Shown: piece by piece, positions 7,431-14,059 of the stretch
Numbering within the stretch: position 1 is the first letter of the stretch
How the letters are laid out: every line of letters starts with the position of its first letter
From: DTU018 sp029550685
Lineage (GTDB): Bacteria > Bacillota > Syntrophomonadia > Syntrophomonadales > Syntrophomonadaceae
DNA length: 35,583 bases
NCBI GenBank assembly: GCA_035412805.1
Contig: DAONVO010000014.1
Location: 1-35,583 of the forward strand
Direction: 5' to 3'
Translations under genes and position numbers: made by a program
Notes under the pieces: model-generated
The model's database searches: none
Seen by the model: the letters and a program-made list of their open reading frames with translations, nothing else
Told to the model about the DNA's origin: nothing

Positions 7431-7452
7431 TCGAAAAACAGGGGGTGAAAAG

Positions 7453-7683
7453 ATGAAGGAACTGGTTGAATTCATCGCCAGATCCCTGGTAGACAACCCC
7501 GATGATGTGCAGGTCATCGAACACGAAGAGGAAGGCTCTATCATCATCGAACTGCGGGTGGCTCCCGATGATATGGGAAAAGTCATCGGCAAACAAGGGA
7601 AGATTGCCAAGTCTATTCGTACCCTGACCAAGGCTGCTGCAGCTAAGGCTGGGAAACGAGTAGCTGTAGAGATTATGCGCTGA
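7453..7683 (+). CDS. khpA: KhpA (YlqC) KH-domain RNA-binding protein
   Basis: The protein has 76 residues and consists of a single type II KH domain with the loop VIGKQGKIAKSIR. KhpA forms a dimer with KhpB/EloR or with itself and binds many RNAs; in streptococci it affects cell elongation. The real start is the ATG at 7453 after GGGGGTG. A longer in-frame reading back to 7348 runs through rpsP and is not supported. The stop overlaps the ATG of rimM (TGATG), so the two are translationally coupled. Confidence 0.95.
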   Translation: MKELVEFIARSLVDNPDDVQVIEHEEEGSIIIELRVAPDDMGKVIGKQGKIAKSIRTLTKAAAAKAGKRVAVEIMR

Positions 7684-8222
7684 TGAAATGGGGGGATAGC
7701 TTGAATCCAGATGATCTGGTCAGTATTGGCAGGATATCTGGAACCTATGGCTACAAGGGAACGGTAAAAGTGGTTCCCTTGACTGATTTTCCAGAGCGGT
7801 TCCAGGGCCTAAGACAGGTATATCTAAATCATGCTGGGACAGTACGACCAGTGGTAGTGGAATCAGCTGTGCCCCAAAATCAGGTGGTGTTAGTCAAAAT
7901 TAGCGGTCTGGAATCAAAAGAGGAGGCTCAGATTTATCGCGGCGCTCTGCTAATGGTGGAAGAAGAGGATGTTTATCCCCTGCCCGAAGGTGTATACTAC
8001 CATTTTCAGCTGCGAGGACTGGACGTTTATGATTCCCGGCACGGCTACCTGGGAAAATTAACCGATATTTTGGAAACAGGAGCCAATGATGTATATGTGG
8101 TAAAGTCCAGTGAATATGGGGAAATTCTGATTCCGGCTATTAGTGATGTAATTAACAGTATTGATCTGGACCAAGGTGAGATGAAGGTTACTCTGCTTCC
8201 CGGGTTACTTGATTCGGAATGA
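7683..8222 (+). CDS. rimM: Ribosome maturation factor RimM
   Basis: The protein has 179 residues. The N-terminal RimM barrel (VSIGRISGTYGYKGTVKV, DFPERF) is followed by a PRC-barrel-like C-terminal domain (LRGLDVYD, GYLGKLTDI, GANDVYVV, LIPAI). It binds S19 during 30S head maturation. The ATG at 7683 overlaps the khpA stop. A TTG at 7701 with GGGGGGA just upstream is an alternative start that would remove six residues before the conserved domain. The sequence does not decide between the two. Confidence 0.96.
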   Translation: MKWGDSLNPDDLVSIGRISGTYGYKGTVKVVPLTDFPERFQGLRQVYLNHAGTVRPVVVESAVPQNQVVLVKISGLESKEEAQIYRGALLMVEEEDVYPLPEGVYYHFQLRGLDVYDSRHGYLGKLTDILETGANDVYVVKSSEYGEILIPAISDVINSIDLDQGEMKVTLLPGLLDSE

Positions 8223-8277
8223 TTTTGTTGATAAGCTGTTGTGACTTATCATCAGCCTCTGGAGCTGGGAAGGTACT

Positions 8278-9006
8278 ATGATTATTGATATTTTAACTCT
8301 ATTTCCGGACATGTTTGTTTCTCCTCTAACGGAGAGCATACTCAAGCGTGCCCAGGAAAAAGAACTGGTCAATATTCATACGATAAACATTAGGAATTAT
8401 GCTCCCGGCAAACACCGCCAGGCAGATGATTATCCCTATGGCGGAGGTGCTGGGATGGTCATGAAAGCTGATGTGGTAGGGGCTGCATTACAGGACGTAA
8501 GGACTGAGGACTCCTGGGTAATAATGATGTCGCCCCAGGGCAAACCTCTCCAGCAGAAACGGGTATTCGAACTGGCCCAGATCAACCATCTCATAATCCT
8601 GTGCGGACATTATGAAGGAATTGATGCCCGCACTATGGATGAAATTGACGAGGAAATATCCATAGGCGATTTTGTTCTTACCGGGGGTGAACTTCCCGCC
8701 ATGGTATTAGTGGATGCGGTAGTGAGAGTATTGCCCGGGGTGCTGGACGAACTGTCCCCGCTGGAGGAGAGTTTCAGCAACCGTTTGTTGGAATATCCTC
8801 AATATACGCGTCCGGTGGAGTATAAGGATAAGAAAGTGCCGGAAATTCTCTTATCCGGTCATCACGAGAATATACGGCGGTGGAGAAAAAAACAAAGCTT
8901 ACTTAATACTCTACTAAAAAGACCCGATTTGTTGTTAAATAGAGAGTATGACCCGGAGGAACGCAAACTGCTGGAAGAAATCATTTTCGAGGGAGATTTG
9001 ACGTAA
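8278..9006 (+). CDS. trmD: tRNA (guanine-37-N1) methyltransferase TrmD
   Basis: The protein has 242 residues. It shows the SPOUT trefoil-knot motifs of TrmD: LTLFPDMF at the start, the loop DDYPYGGGAGMVMK (about 51-64), the SAM-binding CGHYEGID, and SIGDFVLTGGELPA. The C-terminal helices end near VLLSG-type residues (EILLSGHHENIRRWR). It methylates G37 next to the anticodon to prevent frameshifting. The start ATG follows GGGAAGG. The stop is directly followed by the GTG of the next gene. Confidence 0.98.
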   Translation: MIIDILTLFPDMFVSPLTESILKRAQEKELVNIHTINIRNYAPGKHRQADDYPYGGGAGMVMKADVVGAALQDVRTEDSWVIMMSPQGKPLQQKRVFELAQINHLIILCGHYEGIDARTMDEIDEEISIGDFVLTGGELPAMVLVDAVVRVLPGVLDELSPLEESFSNRLLEYPQYTRPVEYKDKKVPEILLSGHHENIRRWRKKQSLLNTLLKRPDLLLNREYDPEERKLLEEIIFEGDLT

Positions 9007-9606
9007 GTGAGACAATCCCGGGTATATGTTGCCCTGATGCACTATCCCATGTACAACAAGCGTATGGATGTGATCACTACCTCAGTCACCAACCTTGATC
9101 TTCACGATATTGCGCGAACAGCGCGCACGTATGATGTTGATGGCTTTTTTGTAGTTCATCCCTCAGAGAGTCAGCATCAATTGATTCTGGAGATAACCAG
9201 CTTCTGGCAGCAGGGATATGGTGCCAGCTATAATCCGGACCGCAAAGAGGCCTTTGATTTGCTGAAAGTGGTTCATAGTCTGGAAGAAGCCGTTGCAGCA
9301 GCTGCTGAAGAAAGTGGCTTACCAGTTAGTATGGTTGCTACAGATGCCAGAGTACAGCCCAACACGGTTAGCTTTGGCCAGCTCAAGGCAGCGATCCATA
9401 ATGAGACCAAGGCTTTTTTGATATTATTTGGAACCGGCTGGGGCATGCATAAGGACCTGCTGCAAAGGTGTCATTATATCCTGGAACCGGTTGAGGCAGG
9501 TCGCAGCTATAATCACTTGTCGGTGCGCAGTGCGGTAGCCATTATACTGGATCGCCTCTTGGGTGAAAATTGGTATAACCACAGGGATTTTCTTGAGCAG
9601 TCCTGA
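9007..9606 (+). CDS. SPOUT-type RNA methyltransferase (Methyltrn_RNA_4-like)
   Basis: The protein has 199 residues. It opens with RVYVALMHYPMYNKRMDVITTSVTN-type sequence and carries LILFGTGWGM and a C-terminal knot segment (YNHLSVRSAVAIILDRLLG), which fits the SAM-dependent RNA methyltransferase family placed after trmD in some clostridia and deltaproteobacteria (Pfam Methyltrn_RNA_4). The RNA target is not known to me. The GTG start follows the trmD stop with no gap. The rplS -35 element overlaps its last codons. Confidence 0.85.
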   Translation: MRQSRVYVALMHYPMYNKRMDVITTSVTNLDLHDIARTARTYDVDGFFVVHPSESQHQLILEITSFWQQGYGASYNPDRKEAFDLLKVVHSLEEAVAAAAEESGLPVSMVATDARVQPNTVSFGQLKAAIHNETKAFLILFGTGWGMHKDLLQRCHYILEPVEAGRSYNHLSVRSAVAIILDRLLGENWYNHRDFLEQS

Positions 9607-9621
9607 CAGCTGTGCTATAAT
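9593..9621 (+). promoter_or_regulatory. Sigma-A promoter of rplS
   Basis: TTGAGC (9593-9598) and a perfect TATAAT (9616-9621) are 17 bp apart, with an extended -10 TGC. The -35 lies in the 3' end of the methyltransferase gene. rplS can therefore be transcribed apart from the upstream operon. Confidence 0.85.
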
Positions 9622-9638
9622 ACATTTGTTCTGTAACT

Positions 9639-9690
9639 AAGGTGGTCCGCTGCGCTCATTTAAAGTGTATGAACACCTTGCGGAAGGAGG
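9639..9690 (+). promoter_or_regulatory. Ribosomal protein L19 leader RNA (candidate)
   Basis: AAGGTG (9639-9644) pairs with CACCTT (9674-9679). TCCGC (9646-9650) can pair with GCGGA (9680-9684), a crossing arrangement that would form a pseudoknot next to the AAGGAGG site at 9684-9690. Firmicutes rplS genes carry a short autoregulatory L19 leader with a CCGCTGC core, and CCGCTGC is present at 9647-9653. Feedback by L19 through blocking of the ribosome site is the likely mechanism (inference). Confidence 0.6.
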
Positions 9691-9698
9691 TCGGAACG

Positions 9699-10049
9699 TT
9701 GAACAACATTATCAGATCCATCGAAGAGGAGCAGTATAGAAATGATATTCCCAGGTTTGGTCCTGGAGATACGATTAAGGTTCATGTTAAAGTTGTAGAA
9801 GGTACTCGGGAAAGAATTCAGATATTCGAAGGAACCGTGATTAAAATTAGAGGCACCGGGCTTTCCCAAACCTTTACCGTGCGCCGGGTGTCATACGGAG
9901 TAGCTGTAGAACGTACATTCCCCATGCACAGTCCCAAGATTGCCAAGATTGAAGTTGTCCGCCGGGGTAAAGTACGCCGGGCTCGCTTGTTCTACCTGCG
10001 AGATAAAGTGGGCAAGAAGGCACGGGTTAAGGAAAAGGGCCGGTATTAA
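9699..10049 (+). CDS. rplS: Large ribosomal subunit protein bL19
   Basis: The protein has 116 residues from the preferred TTG start, matching L19's usual 114-118. Conserved segments are FGPGDTIKVHVKVVEG, IQIFEGTVIKIRG and RRGKVRRARLFYLRD. It sits at the 30S-50S interface. An in-frame start at 9642 would add 19 residues that read through the leader RNA and is rejected, because AAGGAGG (9684-9690) is 8 bp before the TTG at 9699. Confidence 0.97.
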   Translation: MNNIIRSIEEEQYRNDIPRFGPGDTIKVHVKVVEGTRERIQIFEGTVIKIRGTGLSQTFTVRRVSYGVAVERTFPMHSPKIAKIEVVRRGKVRRARLFYLRDKVGKKARVKEKGRY

Positions 10050-10068
10050 AGGTAACATAAATAGGAGG

Positions 10069-10099
10069 AGAGAATACCATCAAGGTATTCTCTTTTTTT
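10069..10099 (+). terminator. Terminator after rplS
   Basis: A perfect 10-bp stem, AGAGAATACC (10069-10078) with GGTATTCTCT (10084-10093), has the loop ATCAA and is followed by a T-run. It lies between rplS and rbgA. rbgA begins 12 bp after it, so rbgA expression depends on readthrough or on a promoter I cannot see. Confidence 0.88.
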
Positions 10100-10111
10100 C
10101 AGGGTGATATT

Positions 10112-10957
10112 ATGACCATAAACTGGTATCCGGGCCATATGGTTAAGGCGCGGCGGGAAATCGAGGCCAGCCTGAAACTGGTGGATATTGTTGTTATGCT
10201 GCTGGATGCACGGGCTCCACTTTCCTGCCGTAATCCTGATCTGGAACAATTGGCCCGGCATAAAAAAATAATTATGGTACTAAATAAAAGCGACCTGGCC
10301 GAAGCCGCCGCTACCCGCAGCTTTTTAAAACACTTGCGCCAGGAGGGACTTTTAGCTGTGGCTATGGATTCCCTAAAAGGGCAGGGGGTTCGACAGGTAA
10401 TGGATACCATTTACCAGGCCTTCGAGAGCCAGCGCCAGGATATGCTGCGCCGGGGTCGCCGCGTCCGACCGGTTCGCTTGATGGTCACCGGGGTTCCCAA
10501 TGTAGGTAAATCCACCTTTCTCAACAGTTTAGTGGGACAGAAGATGGCCCGCACCGGTGCCCGGCCTGGGGTCACGCGGGGCAAACAATGGATTAGAGTG
10601 CGGGATGACATGGAAATCATGGATACCCCCGGGTTGCTGTGGCCTAAAATCGAAAGTGAAGAGCAAGGCCTGAAATTGGCCCTCTTAAATATAGTTGGCG
10701 AAAACGCCTATGACGAATATGAAGTTGCTTTATACTTGTTAAGGTTTTTACGTAAGCAGGCCCCGCAGTTGTTTACAGAATACTACAAACTGAAACAGGT
10801 GGCTGAAGACGAAGAGGAATTGTTGAAAGATATAGCTTGTCAAAGAGGTCATCTGGTAAAAGGAGGTCAGCCCGACCCCGAAAAGACTGCCCGGCAAATG
10901 ATAAGCGATTTCCGCACCGGAAATCTAGGCTGTCTAACCCTTGATCAACTGCCATAA
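10112..10957 (+). CDS. rbgA: Ribosome biogenesis GTPase RbgA (YlqF)
   Basis: The protein has 281 residues and is a circularly permuted GTPase: NKSD (G4, residues 58-61) comes before GVPNVGKS (G1, 127-134) and DTPG (G3, from 171). The N-terminal WYPGHMVKARRE is the family signature. RbgA acts at a late step of 50S assembly. The C-terminal ~100 residues form the helical ANTAR-like domain. The ATG at 10112 follows GGGTGAT. In Bacillus rnhB follows directly; here about 5 kb of other genes separate the two. Confidence 0.97.
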   Translation: MTINWYPGHMVKARREIEASLKLVDIVVMLLDARAPLSCRNPDLEQLARHKKIIMVLNKSDLAEAAATRSFLKHLRQEGLLAVAMDSLKGQGVRQVMDTIYQAFESQRQDMLRRGRRVRPVRLMVTGVPNVGKSTFLNSLVGQKMARTGARPGVTRGKQWIRVRDDMEIMDTPGLLWPKIESEEQGLKLALLNIVGENAYDEYEVALYLLRFLRKQAPQLFTEYYKLKQVAEDEEELLKDIACQRGHLVKGGQPDPEKTARQMISDFRTGNLGCLTLDQLP

Positions 10958-10976
10958 AATAATTATAAACCTTCTA

Positions 10977-11062
10977 GGCCAGCCCTAAAGATATTTACTT
11001 AAGGTCAAGATTTATCCTTGAGATTTAGTAAACATCTTTAGAAGCTGGCCTTTGCTTTATTT
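10977..11062 (+). terminator. Long hairpin after rbgA (probable terminator)
   Basis: A near-identical inverted repeat of about 23 bp (10977-10999 with 11027-11050; ends GGCCAGC/GCTGGCC) encloses a 27-nt loop with its own short TCAAG/CTTGA pairing. A T-rich tail (TTTGCTTTATTTC) follows. It sits 20 bp after the rbgA stop. It is long for a terminator and could be a small mobile palindrome that now serves as one. Confidence 0.65.
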
Positions 11063-11226
11063 CTGGATGGCTTATTTTCCACTAGTTTGTTGAAAGGATC
11101 GGTAAGGACCTGATTTTTATCGAAAATTAGGCAGGATTTTTATTGCTGTACCCGAATATAAATACACAAGCAGTAATAAGTATTATAACTGTAAGTTATA
11201 TAATATCGGGGAGGTAATAGGATATT

Positions 11227-12297
11227 ATGGACAGAGGCAAATGGTTTATATTGATTGCTGGCCTATGCATTGGCGCCATTGCAGCGGTATTAGTCAAACT
11301 CGGTAATCCACCTAATATGGGTTTTTGTATCGCCTGTTTCCAACGGGATATCGCTGGAGCCCTCGGTCTGCACCGGGCTGGTGTGGTTCAATATGTCCGC
11401 CCTGAGATAATTGGTCTTTTGTTCGGCGCTATGATAACCTCCATGTTCGCTGGAGAGTTTAAGACTAGAGGCGGATCTTCCACCTTGGTGCGCTTTTTCA
11501 TGGGCGTTTTTATGATGATCGGAGCTCTGGTATTTTTAGGATGCCCTTTGCGCGATGTACTGCGCATGGCTGGCGGAGACTATAATGCCGTAGTGGGACT
11601 GCTGGGTTTTATTGCCGGAGTGGCCACCGGAGTATTCTTCCTGCGGCGGGGATTCAACCTGGGACGGGCTGAGTATAGCCACAGCAATGTAGGCGGGCTG
11701 TTGCTGCCGCTATTTTTTGCGTTTTTACTGTTCCTGCTGCTAAAAGGTACCGTTTTTAATCCGGAAGCTGGCGGACCGCTATTCTTCAGCAAAGAAGGGC
11801 CAGGTTCTATGGCTGCTCCGGTAGCTATTTCCCTGGTAGCGGGTTTAATCGTGGGCTTTTTGGCTCAGCGCACTCGGCTGTGTATGAGCGGGGGCATTCG
11901 AGATTTTATACTGATTCGCGATAATTACCTGCTGTTAGGTTTCATAGGCATATTCCTGGGAGCACTGATCTTAAACATAGTTTTTGGCTTCTTTAAGCCT
12001 GGATTTAATGATCAGCCCATCGCCCATACCATGCATATCTGGAACTTCCTGGGCTTATACCTGGTGGGATTAACCGCCACCCTTCTGGGAGGATGTCCGC
12101 TGCGCCAGCTGATTCTTTCCGGAGAAGGCGATATTGATGCTGCTGCGGTAGTGGTAGGCATGTTAGTTGGAGCGGCTTTCAGTCATAATTTCTTATTTGC
12201 AGCCAGCGCTGCCGGGGTACCAACTTATGGTCAGATTGCTTGTATAATCGGCATTTTGGTAATGGGTTGGATAGGCTGGAGCTATCGAGAAGCTTAG
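11227..12297 (+). CDS. YedE-type sulfur/selenium transporter (YeeE/YedE family)
   Basis: The protein has 356 residues and about nine hydrophobic segments. The N-terminal region carries GNPPNMGFCIACFQRDIAGALGLHRA-type sequence typical of the YedE selenium-metabolism subfamily. Cysteines at about 34, 37, 106 (GCPLRD), 219 (RLCMSGG) and 290 (GGCPLRQ) line up with the pattern of the related thiosulfate transporter TsuA, whose cysteines relay the substrate. The internal repeat of GCPLR points to an inverted-repeat fold. It is followed 11 bp later by a TusA-like partner, as in yedE-yedF and tsuA-tsuB. The substrate (thiosulfate, sulfide or a selenium compound) is not shown by the sequence. Confidence 0.88.
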   Translation: MDRGKWFILIAGLCIGAIAAVLVKLGNPPNMGFCIACFQRDIAGALGLHRAGVVQYVRPEIIGLLFGAMITSMFAGEFKTRGGSSTLVRFFMGVFMMIGALVFLGCPLRDVLRMAGGDYNAVVGLLGFIAGVATGVFFLRRGFNLGRAEYSHSNVGGLLLPLFFAFLLFLLLKGTVFNPEAGGPLFFSKEGPGSMAAPVAISLVAGLIVGFLAQRTRLCMSGGIRDFILIRDNYLLLGFIGIFLGALILNIVFGFFKPGFNDQPIAHTMHIWNFLGLYLVGLTATLLGGCPLRQLILSGEGDIDAAAVVVGMLVGAAFSHNFLFAASAAGVPTYGQIACIIGILVMGWIGWSYREA

Positions 12298-12308
12298 GAG
12301 GTTTGAAT

Positions 12309-12521
12309 ATGGAAAAAATTGATGTAAGAGGATTAAGCTGCCCAATGCCGGTTATTAGAACGAAAAAAGCTATGGATCAAGGGGCTCAGGAGTTACTGGT
12401 GGTGGGGACCAGCCAGGTATCAAAGGAAAATGTATTGAAACTGGCGGCTTCGCAGGGTTACCAGGCCGAACTGGTCGTAAATGGCAAAGATAACTGGGAA
12501 ATGAAACTAATCCGCCAATAA
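12309..12521 (+). CDS. TusA/YedF-like sulfurtransferase
   Basis: The protein has 70 residues and matches the whole TusA fold: VRGLSCPMPVIRTKKA with the catalytic cysteine at residue 11 in the CPxP motif. TusA-like proteins carry persulfide sulfur. Those paired with YedE-type transporters accept sulfur or selenium from the channel. The AGGAGG site (12296-12301) overlaps the stop of the transporter gene and lies 7 bp before the ATG, so the pair is translationally coupled. Confidence 0.93.
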   Translation: MEKIDVRGLSCPMPVIRTKKAMDQGAQELLVVGTSQVSKENVLKLAASQGYQAELVVNGKDNWEMKLIRQ

Positions 12522-12566
12522 TTAGGCATTTGGGGGCAGACTATTTAGGTTCATCGCGATACAATA

Positions 12567-12604
12567 AAGGAGAATCCGTTAAAAAGGGTTCTCCTTATTT
12601 TATT
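12567..12604 (+). terminator. Terminator of the transporter operon
   Basis: An 11-bp stem (AAGGAGAATCC 12567-12577 with GGGTTCTCCTT 12586-12596, one T-G wobble), an 8-nt loop and the tail ATTTTATT. It lies 45 bp after the TusA-like stop. Confidence 0.85.
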
Positions 12605-12794
12605 ATTATGAAAATGGGTTGGGGAAGTGTCAGTGTAGTGTGACACTGCAGCCCTCAGTTTCACCGTGTGTGGCAACGGCTTGTCGTAGGTAACTCGCCC
12701 GGCTAATACTCCTGCTTAAGCCGTGCAGCGATGTTTTCATTCAACGTAGCCTACATACAGGTGATAATAGCTAGAAGCAAAGGTGGACCAGCAT
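12605..12794. other. Gene-free region with strong hairpins, function unknown
   Basis: About 190 bp without a plausible gene. AGTGTCA (12626-12632) pairs with TGACACT (12641-12647). ACGGCTT (12676-12682) pairs with AAGCCGT (12718-12724) around GTCGTAGGTAACTCGCCCGG. It is more GC-rich and more structured than the neighbouring spacers and directly precedes the capA-like gene. I compared it by eye with common riboswitch cores (cobalamin, TPP, c-di-GMP, Moco, glycine, ZTP) and none fits. It may be a leader RNA or a remnant of a mobile element. Confidence 0.4.
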
Positions 12795-13976
12795 TTGAAT
12801 AGGAATACGGTAATAATACTATTGCTAATATGCCTGGGCTTAACCAGTTCCTACTGGATTAATATGTCTTTAACCCGGCAGCAGGATATTGCTCCTGCAT
12901 CAGGTACCGTTGATCCTAAGCCTGAGTCAGAGCCAGAACCAAAAGTGGAGACCATTACCTTACTGGCGACTGGAGATTGTTTGATGCATAACACCCAGAT
13001 TTGGTCAGGTCAGCGGTCGGACGGCAGCTATAATTTTGATGCCTTTTTTAAGCAAGTACAGCCTATCATTGCCGCAGCTGATTACAGCTCTACGAATTTC
13101 GAAGCGCCTATGGCGGGGGCAGCGAGTGGTTACACTGGTTATCCTCTCTTCAACAGTCCTGATGAAATGGCATTGGCTTTGAAGGGAGCGGGATTCGATT
13201 TGGTGGTGACTGCCAACAATCACATTCTAGATCGCGGAGCCCAGGGAGCCTTACGCACTTTGCAAGTTCTGGAACAGTCCGGTTTGGATACAGTGGGTGC
13301 TTATTCCAGCCAGGAAGCCAGTCAAGAATATCTCATCAAAAACTTAAAAGGGGTTCGGGTAGGCTACCTGGCATATACCTACAGTACCAACGGTATAACG
13401 GTACCGGCAGATAAACCTTACCTGGTCAACTTTTTGGATCGGGACCGGATACTGAATGATATTAATGCCTTAAGACCCCGGGTAGATGTACTGGTTTTAG
13501 TTCTGCACTGGGGGGTGGAGTACAGTCCTCAGCCTACGGAGGAACAGAAGACATTGGCACGGGAATTCTGTGCCGCCGGAGCCGATATCATACTGGGCAG
13601 TCATCCTCATGTTATCCAGACCATGGAAGTTATTCCTGTGGAAGACCGGAATTGTTTCGTTATTTATTCCATGGGCAACTTCATCAGCCACCAGCGGGGA
13701 CTGGAGCGCAACAGCGGTGTTATTTTGCAGATGAAATTCAGCAAAAACCTGACCCGCAACGAAACCAAACTGATCAAGGTGGACTACATACCCACTTATA
13801 GTCACTCCTACTATGACAATGGTCGACAGCAGTTCAGAGTAGTTCCGGTAGAAGAGACTATTCGCAGGATAGAACAGGGAGAAGAACCTTATCTTAACCG
13901 GGGAGACATTCCTACCCTGCAAGCTGTATTGAACCATACTCGCAGCCAATTAGGAGAAGGATATAACTTTAATTAA
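12795..13976 (+). CDS. CapA-family (poly-gamma-glutamate synthesis type) metallophosphatase
   Basis: The protein has 393 residues. An N-terminal membrane anchor (about 5-23) and a proline/glutamate-rich linker place the enzyme outside the cell. The PGA_cap domain shows metal-site motifs in order: LLATGDCLMH, TANNHILDRG, LVLHWGVEY and GSHPHVIQ, then SMGNFISHQ. This calcineurin-like family includes CapA of polyglutamate capsule synthesis and many uncharacterised exported phosphatases. No capBC genes are nearby, so a capsule role is not supported. An in-frame GTG at 12783 overlaps the AAGGTGG site; the TTG at 12795, 8 bp downstream of it, is preferred. Confidence 0.9.
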   Translation: MNRNTVIILLLICLGLTSSYWINMSLTRQQDIAPASGTVDPKPESEPEPKVETITLLATGDCLMHNTQIWSGQRSDGSYNFDAFFKQVQPIIAAADYSSTNFEAPMAGAASGYTGYPLFNSPDEMALALKGAGFDLVVTANNHILDRGAQGALRTLQVLEQSGLDTVGAYSSQEASQEYLIKNLKGVRVGYLAYTYSTNGITVPADKPYLVNFLDRDRILNDINALRPRVDVLVLVLHWGVEYSPQPTEEQKTLAREFCAAGADIILGSHPHVIQTMEVIPVEDRNCFVIYSMGNFISHQRGLERNSGVILQMKFSKNLTRNETKLIKVDYIPTYSHSYYDNGRQQFRVVPVEETIRRIEQGEEPYLNRGDIPTLQAVLNHTRSQLGEGYNFN

Positions 13977-14022
13977 CAGTAAATAGGAAACGAGGCAAAA
14001 ATCGTTTTTTTTCGCTATGATA

Positions 14023-14028
14023 TATAAT
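14023..14028 (+). promoter_or_regulatory. Candidate -10 of the enoate reductase gene
   Basis: A perfect TATAAT lies 31 bp before the ATG of the 14060 gene, within an A/T-rich stretch. No good -35 is visible at 16-18 bp, so this may be an activator-dependent or extended -10 promoter. Confidence 0.4.
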
Positions 14029-14059
14029 AGAGCCAATACTTAAAGTTGAGGGGATATAG

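Noticed and set aside
7348..7452. Longer KhpA reading that begins inside rpsP
   Set aside because: The KH domain begins at 7453 behind a good ribosome site; the extension has no similarity to the family.
9642..9698. 19-residue N-terminal extension of L19
   Set aside because: It reads through the leader RNA; L19 has normal length from the TTG at 9699.
12605..12782. Cobalamin, c-di-GMP or group II intron element
   Set aside because: None of the conserved cores (for example a cobalamin box or intron domain V) could be found.
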